Shown here one piece after another: positions 28,602 through 37,713 of a stretch of DNA of 64,000 nt. The stretch comes from Pseudoruegeria aquimaris (lineage in GTDB: Bacteria; Pseudomonadota; Alphaproteobacteria; Rhodobacterales; Rhodobacteraceae), in the NCBI RefSeq assembly GCF_900172235.1, contig NZ_FWFQ01000005.1:62001-126000 (forward strand). Direction: 5' to 3'. Position numbers and translations under genes: made by a program. Every line of letters starts with the position of its first letter. Within the stretch, counting starts at the first letter, position 1. The notes beneath the pieces were generated by a model. The model saw only the letters and a list, made by a program, of their open reading frames with translations, was not told the origin of the DNA and searched no databases.

Positions 28602-29752
28602 GGCGGGTCACTGGAGAGTGGATCGAAGCGCCGGAGGCACAGGCGGTGATGGCCGTGCTCGCCGATGCCGGCCACGAAGCCTATTTCGTGGGTGGCTGCG
28701 TGCGCAACGCGCTTCTGGGCGCGCCGGTGGGCGATCTGGACGTGACGACGCGCGCCCGCCCGCAGGAGACGACGGCGCTGTTCGAAGGGCAGGGGTTTCG
28801 CGTCGTGCCGACGGGGATCGACCACGGCACCGTGACGGTGATCGCGGGCGGCATTCCCTTCGAAATCACCACCTACCGCAGGGATGTTGAAACCGACGGC
28901 CGCCGTGCCGTCGTGGCTTTCGCGGACAGGATCGAGGAGGATGCGCAGCGCCGCGACTTCACGATGAACGCCCTTTACGCCGATGCGTCCGGACACGTGA
29001 GCGATCCGCTTGGCGACGGGCTCGCCGATCTCGACGCCCGCCGGGTGCGCTTCATCGACGATCCCGCCCAGCGGATCCGCGAAGACTACCTGCGCATCCT
29101 GCGCTTCTTCCGGTTCCACGCCTGGTATGGCGATCCCGAACAGGGGATCGATGCCGAGGGTTTGGCGGCCTGTGCGGAAAATTCCGCCGGAATAGAGACG
29201 CTTTCGGCAGAGCGGATCGGAGCGGAGATGAAGAAGCTGCTGTCGGCGCCCGATCCGGCGCCCTCGGTGGCCTCCATGCAGCAGGCCGGCGTTCTGGCGG
29301 CGGTGCTGCCCGGCGCCGATGCCCGCGGGCTGCCGCTCCTCGTGGCCTTCGAAGCGGAACACGGCTTTCCGGCGGATCCGATGCGCCGGCTTGCCGTTCT
29401 GGGCGGAGAAGACGTGGCCGCGCGGCTGCGCCTCAGCCGCCAGGAAGCCCGCCAGCTCGCCCAGATGCGGGAAGCGATCGGATCGGGCGAAGCGCCCGGC
29501 GCGCTGGGCTACAGGCTTGGCGCTGAGACGGCCCGAAACGTCCTGCTGCTGCGGGCGGCGCTCTTCGAAGTTCCGGCGGCGGCGGCGGATCTCGACGCTG
29601 TCGGCGCGGGCGCGGGCGCGGCGTTTCCGGTGGCGGCAGCCGATCTCATGCCTGCCTATTCCGGCCCGGCGCTGGGCGCCCGTCTGAAGGAGCTTGAAGC
29701 TCGGTGGATCGCCTCGGGCTTCACCCTGACGCGGGACGAACTTCTGGCTTGA
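28598..29752 (+). CDS. cca: CCA tRNA nucleotidyltransferase / poly(A) polymerase family protein
   Basis: This enzyme adds or repairs the CCA end of tRNAs. The 384-aa protein has the class II nucleotidyltransferase motif GGCVRNALLG with catalytic acidic residues in DLDVTT, the RRDFTMNAL segment and the RIREDYLRILRFFRFHAWYG motif that precedes the helical neck and body. Poly(A) polymerase is the alternative in the family, but length and motifs favour CCA addition. It overlaps the upstream Nudix gene by 4 nt. Confidence 0.92.
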   Translation: MRRVTGEWIEAPEAQAVMAVLADAGHEAYFVGGCVRNALLGAPVGDLDVTTRARPQETTALFEGQGFRVVPTGIDHGTVTVIAGGIPFEITTYRRDVETDGRRAVVAFADRIEEDAQRRDFTMNALYADASGHVSDPLGDGLADLDARRVRFIDDPAQRIREDYLRILRFFRFHAWYGDPEQGIDAEGLAACAENSAGIETLSAERIGAEMKKLLSAPDPAPSVASMQQAGVLAAVLPGADARGLPLLVAFEAEHGFPADPMRRLAVLGGEDVAARLRLSRQEARQLAQMREAIGSGEAPGALGYRLGAETARNVLLLRAALFEVPAAAADLDAVGAGAGAAFPVAAADLMPAYSGPALGARLKELEARWIASGFTLTRDELLA

Positions 29753-29814
29753 ACCCGGCGGGAGGGCCGATATCTTCGGCCGGCTTCCCCCTGCAAAAAA
29801 GAACAGGCCCGCCG

Positions 29815-30414
29815 ATGACCCCCGAAAGCTACCTTGCGCTTCTGCTGCTGGCCTTCACCGCGGCTTTCACGCCGGGGCCGAACAACGCGATGGTGGCCGC
29901 TTCAGGGGCCAACTTCGGTTTCCGGCGCACGATTCCCCATATCGTGGGGATCGGCCTCGGGTTTCCACTTATGATCTTCATCGTCGGCCTGTTTCTCGGC
30001 GAGCTGTTTTCCCGCAGCGAGGCGCTGCGGGAGGGGCTGCGCTGGGGTGGCGCGGCGCTGCTGCTCTTCATCGCCTTCCAGATCGCGCGCTCCGGCGGGC
30101 TCTCGCGCAAGGGCAACCGGGCCGCCCGGCCGATGCGGGCCACCGAGGCGGCGGCCTTCCAGTGGATCAACCCGAAGGGCTGGGCCATGGCCATCGCCGT
30201 GACGGCGCAGTTCGTGAGCGGGCAGGGTGGGGTCACGGCGGCGCTGATCGTGGCCCTCACCTTCGTCTTCATGGGGTTCAGTTCGGCCTCGACGTGGGCC
30301 ATCGCCGGGCAAGCGATGACACGCTGGCTGACGACGGAGAACCGGCTGCGCTGGTTCAACTACGCGATGGCGGCGATGATCGCAGCCTCCGTGGTGATGC
30401 TGTTTGCCGACTGA
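29815..30414 (+). CDS. LysE/RhtB family amino-acid exporter
   Basis: The 199-aa protein is a six-helix inner-membrane exporter of the LysE/RhtB superfamily. It has the N-terminal family signature TPGPNNAMVAASGANFG at about residues 19-35 and the FQWINPKGW segment in the middle. Family members export amino acids such as lysine, threonine, homoserine or cysteine; the substrate here is not determinable. An ATG at 29815 is used although the frame extends into cca. It lies between cca and the ABC pair. Confidence 0.9.
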   Translation: MTPESYLALLLLAFTAAFTPGPNNAMVAASGANFGFRRTIPHIVGIGLGFPLMIFIVGLFLGELFSRSEALREGLRWGGAALLLFIAFQIARSGGLSRKGNRAARPMRATEAAAFQWINPKGWAMAIAVTAQFVSGQGGVTAALIVALTFVFMGFSSASTWAIAGQAMTRWLTTENRLRWFNYAMAAMIAASVVMLFAD

Positions 30415-30515
30415 GGGTGCCGCCGGAGCACGCCCCAGGGTGAATCCGCCGCCCGCGGTTTCCCTTTCCGCCCGGACGGTTTATATCCACCGGGCAGCGA
30501 CGGAAGGTTTTTCCT

Positions 30516-32384
30516 GTGTTCCGGTATTTCGAGAATTTCGTCGATCCCTATACGCAGTATGAGGAGAGCGACCGCCCCCCGCAGCGGCTGTGGCCGTTTC
30601 TGCGCGAATACGCGCGGCCGTTCCACCGTGTCTTTCTCTATGCCGGGGTGATGTCGCTCGTCGTGGCGGTGATCGAGATCTGGCTGATCTACTACATGGG
30701 CCGCGTGGTCGATATCCTTGCCAGCGGGACGCCTGAGAGTGTGCGCGCCGATTACGGGCTGGAATTCCTGCTGGTTGCGCTGTTCATCCTCTTCGCCCGC
30801 CCGGTGATCCAGGCGCTGGACGTGGCGCTGCTCAACAACGCGATCCTGCCCAACTTCGGCACCCTCATCCGCTGGCGGGCGCACAAACACGTTCTGCGCC
30901 AGTCCGTGGGTTGGTTCGAGAACGATTTCGCCGGCCGCATCGCCAACCGGATCATGCAGACGCCGCCCGCCGCGGGCGACGCGGTGTTCCAGGTCTTCGA
31001 CATGATGACCTTCGCGGTGGCCTATCTCGTGGGGGCGGCGATCCTGCTGGCGGATTCCGATCCGCGGCTGGCGATCCCTCTGGTGATCTGGTTCGTGCTC
31101 TACATGTTTCTCGTGCGCTGGACGATCCGTACCGTGGGCCCGGCTTCCAAAGCCTCTTCTGATGCCCGGAGCGAGGTGACGGGCCGCGTGGTGGACAGCT
31201 ACACCAACATCCATTCGGTGAAACTCTTCGCGCACCACGATCACGAGATCGACTATGCAAAGGAAGCGATCGAGAACACGCGCCGCACCTTCGCGAAGGA
31301 GATGCGGATCTTCACCAAGATGGATCTCGGCCTCGTGACGCTGAACGGCGCGTTGATCGTCGGGGTCGTCGGATGGGCGGTGGCGCTGTGGATGAACGAT
31401 GCGGCGACGATCGGCACGGTGGCGGCTGCCACGGCGCTGACCCTGCGCCTCAACGCGATGACCGGCTGGATCATGTGGGCGCTTTCCACCTTCTTCCGCT
31501 CGCTCGGCGTGGTGTCCGAGGGCATGGAGACCATCGCCCAGCCGATCACCCTCGTGGATGCGCCGGGTGCGAAGCCGCTGAAGCTGACGGAGGGCGCGAT
31601 CACCTTCGAGGGCGTGTCGCACCATTACGGCCGGGAGGCCGGGGGGCTGGATGCCATTTCTCTGGCGATCCGCCCGGGCGAGAAAGTGGGCCTCGTGGGC
31701 CGCTCGGGCGCCGGGAAATCGACCCTCGTCAAGCTGCTTCTGCGGTTCTACGACGTGGAGACCGGGCGCATCCTGATCGACGGGCAGGACATCTCCCGGG
31801 TGCAGCAGGCCTCCTTGCGCGCCGCCATCGGCATGGTCCAGCAGGACAGCGCGCTGCTGCACCGCTCGGTGCGTGACAACATCCTCTACGGGCGCCCGGA
31901 CGCAACCGAGGAAGAGGTCATCGAGGCCGCCCGGCGGGCCGAAGCGCATGAGTTCATCCTTGATCTGGAAGATCCGGAAGGCCGAACCGGCTACGACGCC
32001 CACGTCGGCGAGCGCGGCGTGAAGCTGTCGGGCGGGCAGCGTCAGCGGATCACGCTGGCGCGGGTGATCCTGAAGAACGCACCGATCCTCGTGCTGGACG
32101 AAGCCACCAGCGCGCTCGACTCCGAGGTGGAGGCCGCGATCCAGGAAACGCTCTACGGCATGATGGAGGGCAAGACGGTGATCGCCATCGCGCACCGGCT
32201 GTCCACCATCGCCCACATGGACCGCATCGTCGTGCTCGACGAAGGGCGCATCGCGGAAGAGGGCACCCATGCCGAACTTCTGGCGCTGGGCGGGCTCTAC
32301 GCGGCCTTCTGGAGCCGGCAGTCCGGCGGCTTCATCGGCACCGATGACGCCCCGGAAGGTGATAGCGGGGAGGCCACCGAATGA
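30516..32384 (+). CDS. ABC exporter half-transporter, first of a tandem pair
   Basis: This type IV (exporter) half-transporter of 622 aa has six membrane helices (about 1-340) fused to a nucleotide-binding domain. Walker A GRSGAGKST is at about 395-403, the signature is LSGGQ, Walker B is VLDEATSALD with the catalytic glutamate, and the H-loop is IAHRLST. The start is GTG 30516, supported by GGAAGG 8 nt upstream. It overlaps the next gene, an equally long paralogue, by ATGA, so the two probably form a heterodimer. The MsbA-like family exports lipids, peptides or drugs; the cargo is unknown. Confidence 0.9.
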   Translation: MFRYFENFVDPYTQYEESDRPPQRLWPFLREYARPFHRVFLYAGVMSLVVAVIEIWLIYYMGRVVDILASGTPESVRADYGLEFLLVALFILFARPVIQALDVALLNNAILPNFGTLIRWRAHKHVLRQSVGWFENDFAGRIANRIMQTPPAAGDAVFQVFDMMTFAVAYLVGAAILLADSDPRLAIPLVIWFVLYMFLVRWTIRTVGPASKASSDARSEVTGRVVDSYTNIHSVKLFAHHDHEIDYAKEAIENTRRTFAKEMRIFTKMDLGLVTLNGALIVGVVGWAVALWMNDAATIGTVAAATALTLRLNAMTGWIMWALSTFFRSLGVVSEGMETIAQPITLVDAPGAKPLKLTEGAITFEGVSHHYGREAGGLDAISLAIRPGEKVGLVGRSGAGKSTLVKLLLRFYDVETGRILIDGQDISRVQQASLRAAIGMVQQDSALLHRSVRDNILYGRPDATEEEVIEAARRAEAHEFILDLEDPEGRTGYDAHVGERGVKLSGGQRQRITLARVILKNAPILVLDEATSALDSEVEAAIQETLYGMMEGKTVIAIAHRLSTIAHMDRIVVLDEGRIAEEGTHAELLALGGLYAAFWSRQSGGFIGTDDAPEGDSGEATE

Positions 32385-34249
32385 GCCCCTACCGCGTGGC
32401 ATCCCGCCTGCTCGACAGGCTCAGGCTGGACCGGCTGATCGATCCGCTGCAACCGGCGGACGGCTCGCCGCCGCGCACGCTTCTGGCCTTCTTCGGCTGG
32501 TGCCTCAAGGGCAGCTGGCCGGTGCTCGGTTTCGCCGCCTTCGTCTCCGTTCTGGCCGGGGTGATCGAGGTTGGCAGCGCCTTCCTGCTTGGCCTCGTGG
32601 TGGACGGCGCCCTGCGTGCCGGCGCCGGGGGGCTTGCGCAGGAATGGCCCCTGCTGCTGGGCGTGGCCGCGTTCTTCCTCGTCCTGCGGCCGCTGGTGTT
32701 CGGGGCTTCGGCGGCGATCCAGAGCCTCGCGGTGGCGCCCAACGTCATGCCGCTGGTTCTCTCGCGCCTGAACCGCTACGCGCTGGGCCATTCCGTCGAT
32801 TTCTTCGACAATGATTTCGCCGGGCGCATCGCCCAGAAGCAGATGCAGACGAGCCGGGCCGTCACCGACGTGACGATGGAAATGATCAACGTGGTGGCCT
32901 TTGCGCTGGCCTCGCTTGTGGGGGCGGCGGCGCTCCTGATGGGGATCGACTGGCGCATCGGGGCGATTCTCTCGGTCTGGCTGGTGGGCTACCTGCTGAT
33001 GATCCGCTGGTTCATGCCGCGCGTCCGGCTGCGCTCTGGAAGGCGCGCCGCGGCGCGGGCGATGGTTTCGGGGCAGATCGTCGATACGATCACCAACATC
33101 AAGACGGTCAAGCTCTTCGCGCATGACGCCCACGAGGACAGCGCGGCGAATGAATCGATGAGTGCCTGGCGGGAGACCGCCGTGCATTTCGGAGAGCTTG
33201 CTACCTTCTTCCGCTTCGCCCTGATGGCGGTGGCCGGGGTCGTGCCGGTGATCCTGATCGGCAGCACGCTGCTGCTGTGGAACGCCGGCGAAGTCACCGC
33301 CGGGGCCATCGCAGCCACGGGGGCGGTTTCGTTGCGGATCGCGCAGATGACGGGCTGGGTGAGCTTCGTGCTGATGGCGATCTATGCCAACATCGGCGAG
33401 GTGGAGGACGGGATGAACACGCTCACCCCGGCCCACAGGCTGACGGACAGCCGCCACGCCAAGCCGCTCGCGGTGACGGAGGGCGCGATCACCTTCGAGG
33501 ATGTGCGCTTCGCCTACGGCCAGCGGTCGGGCGGCGTGAACGGGATCACGCTGAACGTGCGCGGCGGCGAGAAGATCGGCATCGTCGGGGCCTCGGGGGC
33601 GGGAAAATCGACCCTCGTGAACCTGTTGCTGCGGCTCTACGATCCCGAGGGCGGCCGCGTCGAGATCGACGGGCAGAACATCAAGATGGTGACGCAGGAC
33701 TCGCTGCGCGCCCAGATCGGGACGGTCACGCAGGAAACCGCGATGTTCAACCGGTCCGCCTTCGAGAACATCCGTTACGGCACCCCCGGCGCGACGCTGG
33801 AAGAGGTGCAGGAGGCCGCCCGGCGCGCCGAAGCGCATGAGTTCGTGCTGCAGCTGCGCGATCACAAGGGACGCACCGGGTATGATGCGCACCTCGGGGA
33901 GCGCGGTGTGAAGCTCTCGGGTGGCCAGCGGCAGCGGATCGCGCTCGCGCGGGCCATTCTCAAGAACGCGCCGATTCTCGTGCTGGACGAGGCCACGAGC
34001 GCGCTGGACTCCGAGGTGGAAGCCGCCATCCAGGCCGCGCTTGAGCGGGTCATGGAGGGCAAGACGGTGCTCGCCATCGCCCACAGGCTTTCGACCATCG
34101 CCCAGATGGACCGCATCATCGTGCTGGATCAGGGCCGCATCGCCGAAGAGGGCAGCCACGAGGCGCTGCTGGCGAAGGGCGGCCTCTATGCCCGCTACTG
34201 GGAGCGGCAGTCCGGCGGATTTCTCAATATTCAAGAGGCAGCCGAGTGA
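32381..34249 (+). CDS. ABC exporter half-transporter, second of a tandem pair
   Basis: Also 622 aa, this is clearly a paralogue of the upstream gene: the last 120 residues are about three-quarters identical by eye. The membrane domain precedes a nucleotide-binding domain with Walker A GASGAGKST (about 403-411), LSGGQ, VLDEATSALD and the IAHRLST switch histidine. Both copies have intact catalytic residues, so there is no sign of the one degenerate site seen in some heterodimeric exporters. The stop overlaps the RNA methyltransferase start (GTGA). Confidence 0.9.
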   Translation: MSPYRVASRLLDRLRLDRLIDPLQPADGSPPRTLLAFFGWCLKGSWPVLGFAAFVSVLAGVIEVGSAFLLGLVVDGALRAGAGGLAQEWPLLLGVAAFFLVLRPLVFGASAAIQSLAVAPNVMPLVLSRLNRYALGHSVDFFDNDFAGRIAQKQMQTSRAVTDVTMEMINVVAFALASLVGAAALLMGIDWRIGAILSVWLVGYLLMIRWFMPRVRLRSGRRAAARAMVSGQIVDTITNIKTVKLFAHDAHEDSAANESMSAWRETAVHFGELATFFRFALMAVAGVVPVILIGSTLLLWNAGEVTAGAIAATGAVSLRIAQMTGWVSFVLMAIYANIGEVEDGMNTLTPAHRLTDSRHAKPLAVTEGAITFEDVRFAYGQRSGGVNGITLNVRGGEKIGIVGASGAGKSTLVNLLLRLYDPEGGRVEIDGQNIKMVTQDSLRAQIGTVTQETAMFNRSAFENIRYGTPGATLEEVQEAARRAEAHEFVLQLRDHKGRTGYDAHLGERGVKLSGGQRQRIALARAILKNAPILVLDEATSALDSEVEAAIQAALERVMEGKTVLAIAHRLSTIAQMDRIIVLDQGRIAEEGSHEALLAKGGLYARYWERQSGGFLNIQEAAE

Positions 34250-35466
34250 GTATCACCATCCAGAAACTGGGCCATCTCGGGGACGGGATCGCCGAGGGCC
34301 CGATCTTTGCCGCCATGACCCTTCCTGGCGAGGTCGTCGAGGGGGAGGTGGAAAACGGCCGGATCGCCGCGCCGCGCATCCTCGTGCCCTCGGAGCAGCG
34401 GGTGAAGGCGCCCTGCCGGCATTTCAAGGCCTGTGGCGGCTGCACCATGCAGCACGCCAGCGATACCCTGGTGGCCGGCTGGAAGCGCGACATCGTGGCC
34501 AATGCGCTTGCGGCCCACGGGCTGCCGGCGCCGATCCGGGATGTGCACACCTCGCCGCGCCAATCACGCCGCCGGGCCGTCTTTTCGGGCCGGCGCACCA
34601 AGAGGGGCGCGCTGATCGGCTTCCATGGCCGCGCCTCGGGCACGATCGTGGACCTCGCGGAATGCCATGTGGTGCGGCCGGAGCTTTTTGCCCTGCGGGA
34701 AACGATGGCCGCGCTGGTGCTGCTGGGCGCCTCGCGCAAGGGGGAGGTGAGCCTGACGGCAACGCTGACCCTCTGCGGCGTGGATCTGGCGGCGGAGGGC
34801 CTGCATCCGCTCGATGAATCGCTGCGGGCAAAGGCCACGGCGCTCGGTGCGGAAGCCGGACTGGCGCGGCTTTCCTGGAACGGGGAGACGATCGCCCAGT
34901 GGCAGGATCCGGTGCTGCCCTTCGGCAAGGCGCGGGTCGCGCCGCCGCCGGGCGCCTTCCTTCAGGCCACGGCGGAAGGAGAGGCGGCGCTTCTGGCCGC
35001 GGTGCGCGAAGCGGTGGGCGGATCGGCGCGCATCGTCGATCTCTTCGCCGGTTGCGGCACCTTCTCGCTGCCTCTGGCCGAGCAGGCCGAGGTGCTGGCG
35101 GTGGAGGGCGAGGCCGACATGCTGGCGGCGCTGGACAGGGGCTGGCGCCGGGCGCAGGGGCTGAAGCGGGTCGAGGTGGCAACCCGCGATCTGTTCCGCA
35201 GGCCCCTGTTGCCGGACGAGCTTTCCCGATTCGATGCCGTGGTTCTGGACCCTCCCCGCGCCGGCGCAGAGGCGCAGGTCGCCGAGCTGGCGCGCACGGA
35301 CGTTGCGCGCATCGCCTATGTCTCATGCAACCCGCAGAGCTTCGCGCGCGATGCCGCCGCGCTCTGCGCCGTGGGGTATCAGTTGCAGTGGATCGACGTG
35401 GTGGACCAGTTCCGCTGGTCGCCCCACGTGGAACTTGCCGCCGCCTTCCGCCGCCCGGGCGCGTGA
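34246..35466 (+). CDS. Class I SAM-dependent RNA (uracil-5-)methyltransferase, RlmD/TrmA type
   Basis: The 406-aa protein belongs to the RumA/TrmA family that makes 5-methyluridine in rRNA or tRNA. It has an N-terminal Fe-S motif (C57, C63, C66, with a likely fourth cysteine near 145), SAM motif DLFAGCGTFSLPLA, DPPRAG, and the catalytic cysteine in YVSCNPQSFARD. It starts with GTG overlapping the ABC gene stop. The N-terminal TRAM region is short (about 45 residues). 23S rRNA U1939 (rlmD) is the likeliest target; another uridine is possible. Confidence 0.88.
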   Translation: MSITIQKLGHLGDGIAEGPIFAAMTLPGEVVEGEVENGRIAAPRILVPSEQRVKAPCRHFKACGGCTMQHASDTLVAGWKRDIVANALAAHGLPAPIRDVHTSPRQSRRRAVFSGRRTKRGALIGFHGRASGTIVDLAECHVVRPELFALRETMAALVLLGASRKGEVSLTATLTLCGVDLAAEGLHPLDESLRAKATALGAEAGLARLSWNGETIAQWQDPVLPFGKARVAPPPGAFLQATAEGEAALLAAVREAVGGSARIVDLFAGCGTFSLPLAEQAEVLAVEGEADMLAALDRGWRRAQGLKRVEVATRDLFRRPLLPDELSRFDAVVLDPPRAGAEAQVAELARTDVARIAYVSCNPQSFARDAAALCAVGYQLQWIDVVDQFRWSPHVELAAAFRRPGA

Positions 35467-35534
35467 CGCCTTTTTTTCAAGGCGATTCTGGTGTAAAAAG
35501 CGCGCAAGAAAATAAGAGTACGGGCAGTGTTTCA

Positions 35535-36029
35535 ATGGTTTCGCGCAGATCCATCCTCCTTTCGCTGCTGCTTGCCCCGCTGGCGGCCTGCAGCTCGAAA
35601 TTCAAGACGTACAACGGCCCCGAGGTGACCCGCGTCGTCGTCTACAAGGGGCGGCGCAAGATGTATCTGCTGCACCATGACCAGGTGTTGAAAGCCTACG
35701 ACATCGATCTCGGTTTCGCGCCCGAGGGCCACAAGCAGTTCGAGGGTGACGGGCGCACGCCGGAAGGCGACTACACGATCGACAGGCGCAACCCGAATTC
35801 GAAGTTCCACCTGTCGGTCGGGATTTCCTACCCCAATGCCCGCGACGTGGAAGTGGCGCGGGCGCTGGGAAAATCGCCCGGCGGCGACATCTTCATCCAC
35901 GGCCAACCCAACGCCTTCAAGCCGAAGGGCCGGGATTGGACGTGGGGCTGCATCTCGGTGAAGAACCACGAGATCGAAGACATCTACGCGATGGTCAACG
36001 ACGGAACGGTGATCTCCATCTATCCGTGA
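35535..36029 (+). CDS. YkuD-family L,D-transpeptidase lipoprotein
   Basis: The 164-aa protein has a short lipoprotein signal with lipobox LAAC (C19), so it should be anchored in the periplasm. A YkuD domain follows with histidine H122 in IHGQP and the catalytic cysteine C139 in WGCISV. Such enzymes make 3-3 peptidoglycan crosslinks or attach proteins to the wall. The motif is WTWGCI rather than the common SxGCI, a small departure. It lies after the RNA methyltransferase with a 68-nt gap and converges on a CAP-domain lipoprotein. Confidence 0.88.
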   Translation: MVSRRSILLSLLLAPLAACSSKFKTYNGPEVTRVVVYKGRRKMYLLHHDQVLKAYDIDLGFAPEGHKQFEGDGRTPEGDYTIDRRNPNSKFHLSVGISYPNARDVEVARALGKSPGGDIFIHGQPNAFKPKGRDWTWGCISVKNHEIEDIYAMVNDGTVISIYP

Positions 36030-36041
36030 ATGTGGAGGGCG

Positions 36042-36551
36042 TCAGCCGCCCATCACCAGCGTCCACCAGATCTTGCCGTTGGATTCCTGGAACCAGGAGA
36101 AGCCCATATTGCGGGCCGCCGGATCGAGGATCACGCCGCGCGAGCCCGGATCTTCCATCCAGGCGGCAAGGGTTTGAAGCTCGGTCTCGAAAGTTTCCGA
36201 GATCGCTTCGCCGACGGCAGGGCCGGGGTATCCGGCGCGGGCCACGCGGTCCAGCGGGGAGGAGCCGTCGGAACCGAAGTGCCACGGGCGGTTCTGGATC
36301 GACATGTCGCGCGAGTGGGCGGCGGCGGCATTGTTGAGGGCGGTGTTCAGCTGCACCTGCGGTACGCCGGCGGCGGCGCGCAGCGTGTTGACGCCTTCGA
36401 GCATGCGAAACTGGATCTGCCCCGCATCCCGGTTGGAAATCTTGTAGACGGTGGTCGCCGGACGGCCATCTGGCCCGACGGGCGGCGTGGCCGGCTCGCA
36501 GGCGGCGAGGAAAAGAAGGCCGGTAAAAAGGGTAGCAAGAAGCTTCGACAT
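36042..36551 (-). CDS. CAP/SCP-domain lipoprotein
   Basis: The 169-aa protein begins MSKLLATLFTGLLFLAACEPA, with lipobox LAAC (C18). It continues with a CAP (cysteine-rich secretory/PR-1-like) domain containing LNNAAAAHSRDM and VGEAISE, matching the conserved His/Glu pattern of bacterial SCP-like proteins. Their role is poorly known; some bind lipids or cell-wall material. The frame is open 11 codons upstream; the ATG at 36551 gives a clean signal sequence. It lies between two L,D-transpeptidase genes, which hints at an envelope role. Confidence 0.82.
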   Translation of the reverse strand: MSKLLATLFTGLLFLAACEPATPPVGPDGRPATTVYKISNRDAGQIQFRMLEGVNTLRAAAGVPQVQLNTALNNAAAAHSRDMSIQNRPWHFGSDGSSPLDRVARAGYPGPAVGEAISETFETELQTLAAWMEDPGSRGVILDPAARNMGFSWFQESNGKIWWTLVMGG

Positions 36552-36718
36552 GGGCTCCACCGTATAAGCTGAACGCACCCTCATTACAGGGCGAAGGCCC
36601 GCGGATCAAACGCCGAGGCAGGGGCAACCCCGCAAGATTCCGTGTTTAATTTGCGACTGAGGTATCGGGGCCATAACATTCAAGGGCTGCTTTTCATGAC
36701 CGAATCGGGGGGCATTCC

Positions 36719-37297
36719 ATGGCTCAACAGGATTCTCGGCGCCTTGGCCGCCGCATTTTTCTTACTTCTTCCGCCGCCACTCTTGCCGGGCTCGCCGCCC
36801 CTGCGCTGGCCCAGACCGTGCTTGAACCCACCGTCCCGCGCAACCTTTCGGGCTTCCAGGCCCGGCGCTGGCAGGATCATTTCGGCAGCCTGCGCAACGG
36901 CGCCATCCTCGTGGACGTCAACGCGCGCGTGCTGCACTTCTGGTCGGCCGATCAGTCGGTCTACAAGCTCTATCCCACCAGCGTGCCTCTCACCGAGGAT
37001 CTCACGCGCCGGGGCCGCACCAGCGTCGTGCGCAAGGTGGAGGGGCCGAGCTGGTCTCCGACGCCGGCCATGCTGAAACGCAACCCGGAATGGCCCAGCT
37101 ACGTGCCGCCCGGCCCGGACAACCCGTTGGGCACCCACGCGCTCTACCTCGGATGGAAGTATTACCGGATCCACGGAACCCACGATACGCGCAAGATCGG
37201 GCGCCGTTCGTCCAACGGATGCATCGGCCTCTACAACGAGCACATCGCCGAATTGTACCAGTTGACCGGCCCGGGCACCCAAGTGTTGCTTATTTGA
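36719..37297 (+). CDS. YkuD-family L,D-transpeptidase with Tat-like signal
   Basis: The 192-aa protein starts with a twin-arginine-like leader (LGRRIFLTSSA, likely cleaved after ALA at residue 31). A YkuD catalytic domain follows with HGTHD (H152) and SSNGCIGL (C168), the standard active-site motif. It should act in the periplasm on peptidoglycan crosslinks. It is divergent from the CAP lipoprotein. Two L,D-transpeptidases within 2 kb may be partly redundant. Confidence 0.9.
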   Translation: MAQQDSRRLGRRIFLTSSAATLAGLAAPALAQTVLEPTVPRNLSGFQARRWQDHFGSLRNGAILVDVNARVLHFWSADQSVYKLYPTSVPLTEDLTRRGRTSVVRKVEGPSWSPTPAMLKRNPEWPSYVPPGPDNPLGTHALYLGWKYYRIHGTHDTRKIGRRSSNGCIGLYNEHIAELYQLTGPGTQVLLI

Positions 37298-37449
37298 CGC
37301 CACGAAACGGCGGGAAATGGCGGAATTCGAAAGATACATTTGCAATCGGACACATAGCCTGCTTATTGGAAAATACGAGGTACAGTCTGAACTGCCTGCG
37401 CCGTCCTCATTTTGTTTAACGCGGCGTTAGGTGATTACTGGAGGTTAAC

Positions 37450-37632
37450 ATGAAGAAACTCGTTCTCGCCGCTGCGCTGACCGCTGCTGCTTCGACCGCT
37501 TTTGCTGGCGGCTACGAAGAGCCGATCATCGAAGAGCCGGTGATCGTCGAAGAAACCACTGGTTCTTCCGGCGGCTGGGTTGTTCCGCTTCTGCTGCTGG
37601 CCGTCGTGGCCGCTGCCGTTGCTGCCAACTAA
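37450..37632 (+). CDS. Small exported acidic protein with C-terminal membrane segment
   Basis: This 60-aa protein has an N-terminal signal-like sequence (MKKLVLAAALTAAASTAFAGG), a short acidic repeat (EEPIIEEPVIVEE) and a C-terminal hydrophobic helix (about 43-58). GGAGG lies 8 nt before the ATG, and a strong terminator follows 22 nt after the stop, so it is a genuine single-gene unit. A weak promoter pair (TTGCAA at 37340, TTATTG at 37363) precedes it. I do not recognise a function; it may be a small membrane-tethered envelope protein. Confidence 0.8.
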   Translation: MKKLVLAAALTAAASTAFAGGYEEPIIEEPVIVEETTGSSGGWVVPLLLLAVVAAAVAAN

Positions 37633-37654
37633 TATCGGCACTACACGAACAAAG

Positions 37655-37687
37655 AAGGCGGTGGCCGCTTGGCCACCGCCTTTTTTT
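37655..37687 (+). terminator. Strong intrinsic terminator after the 60-aa gene
   Basis: A perfect 12-bp stem AAGGCGGTGGCC/GGCCACCGCCTT with loop GCTT runs into seven T residues. It also ends in A residues upstream, so it can work for the convergent hemH as well. Confidence 0.93.
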
Positions 37688-37713
37688 ATTGGAAATTCCG
37701 GGCCTGATGGCCG

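Noticed and set aside
30360-32402. Long minus-strand open frame (about 680 codons) opposite the first ABC exporter gene
   Set aside because: It is an antisense shadow typical of high-GC coding DNA. The plus strand has a complete ABC protein with all motifs, while the minus translation is low-complexity His/Arg/Gly-rich with no recognisable domain.
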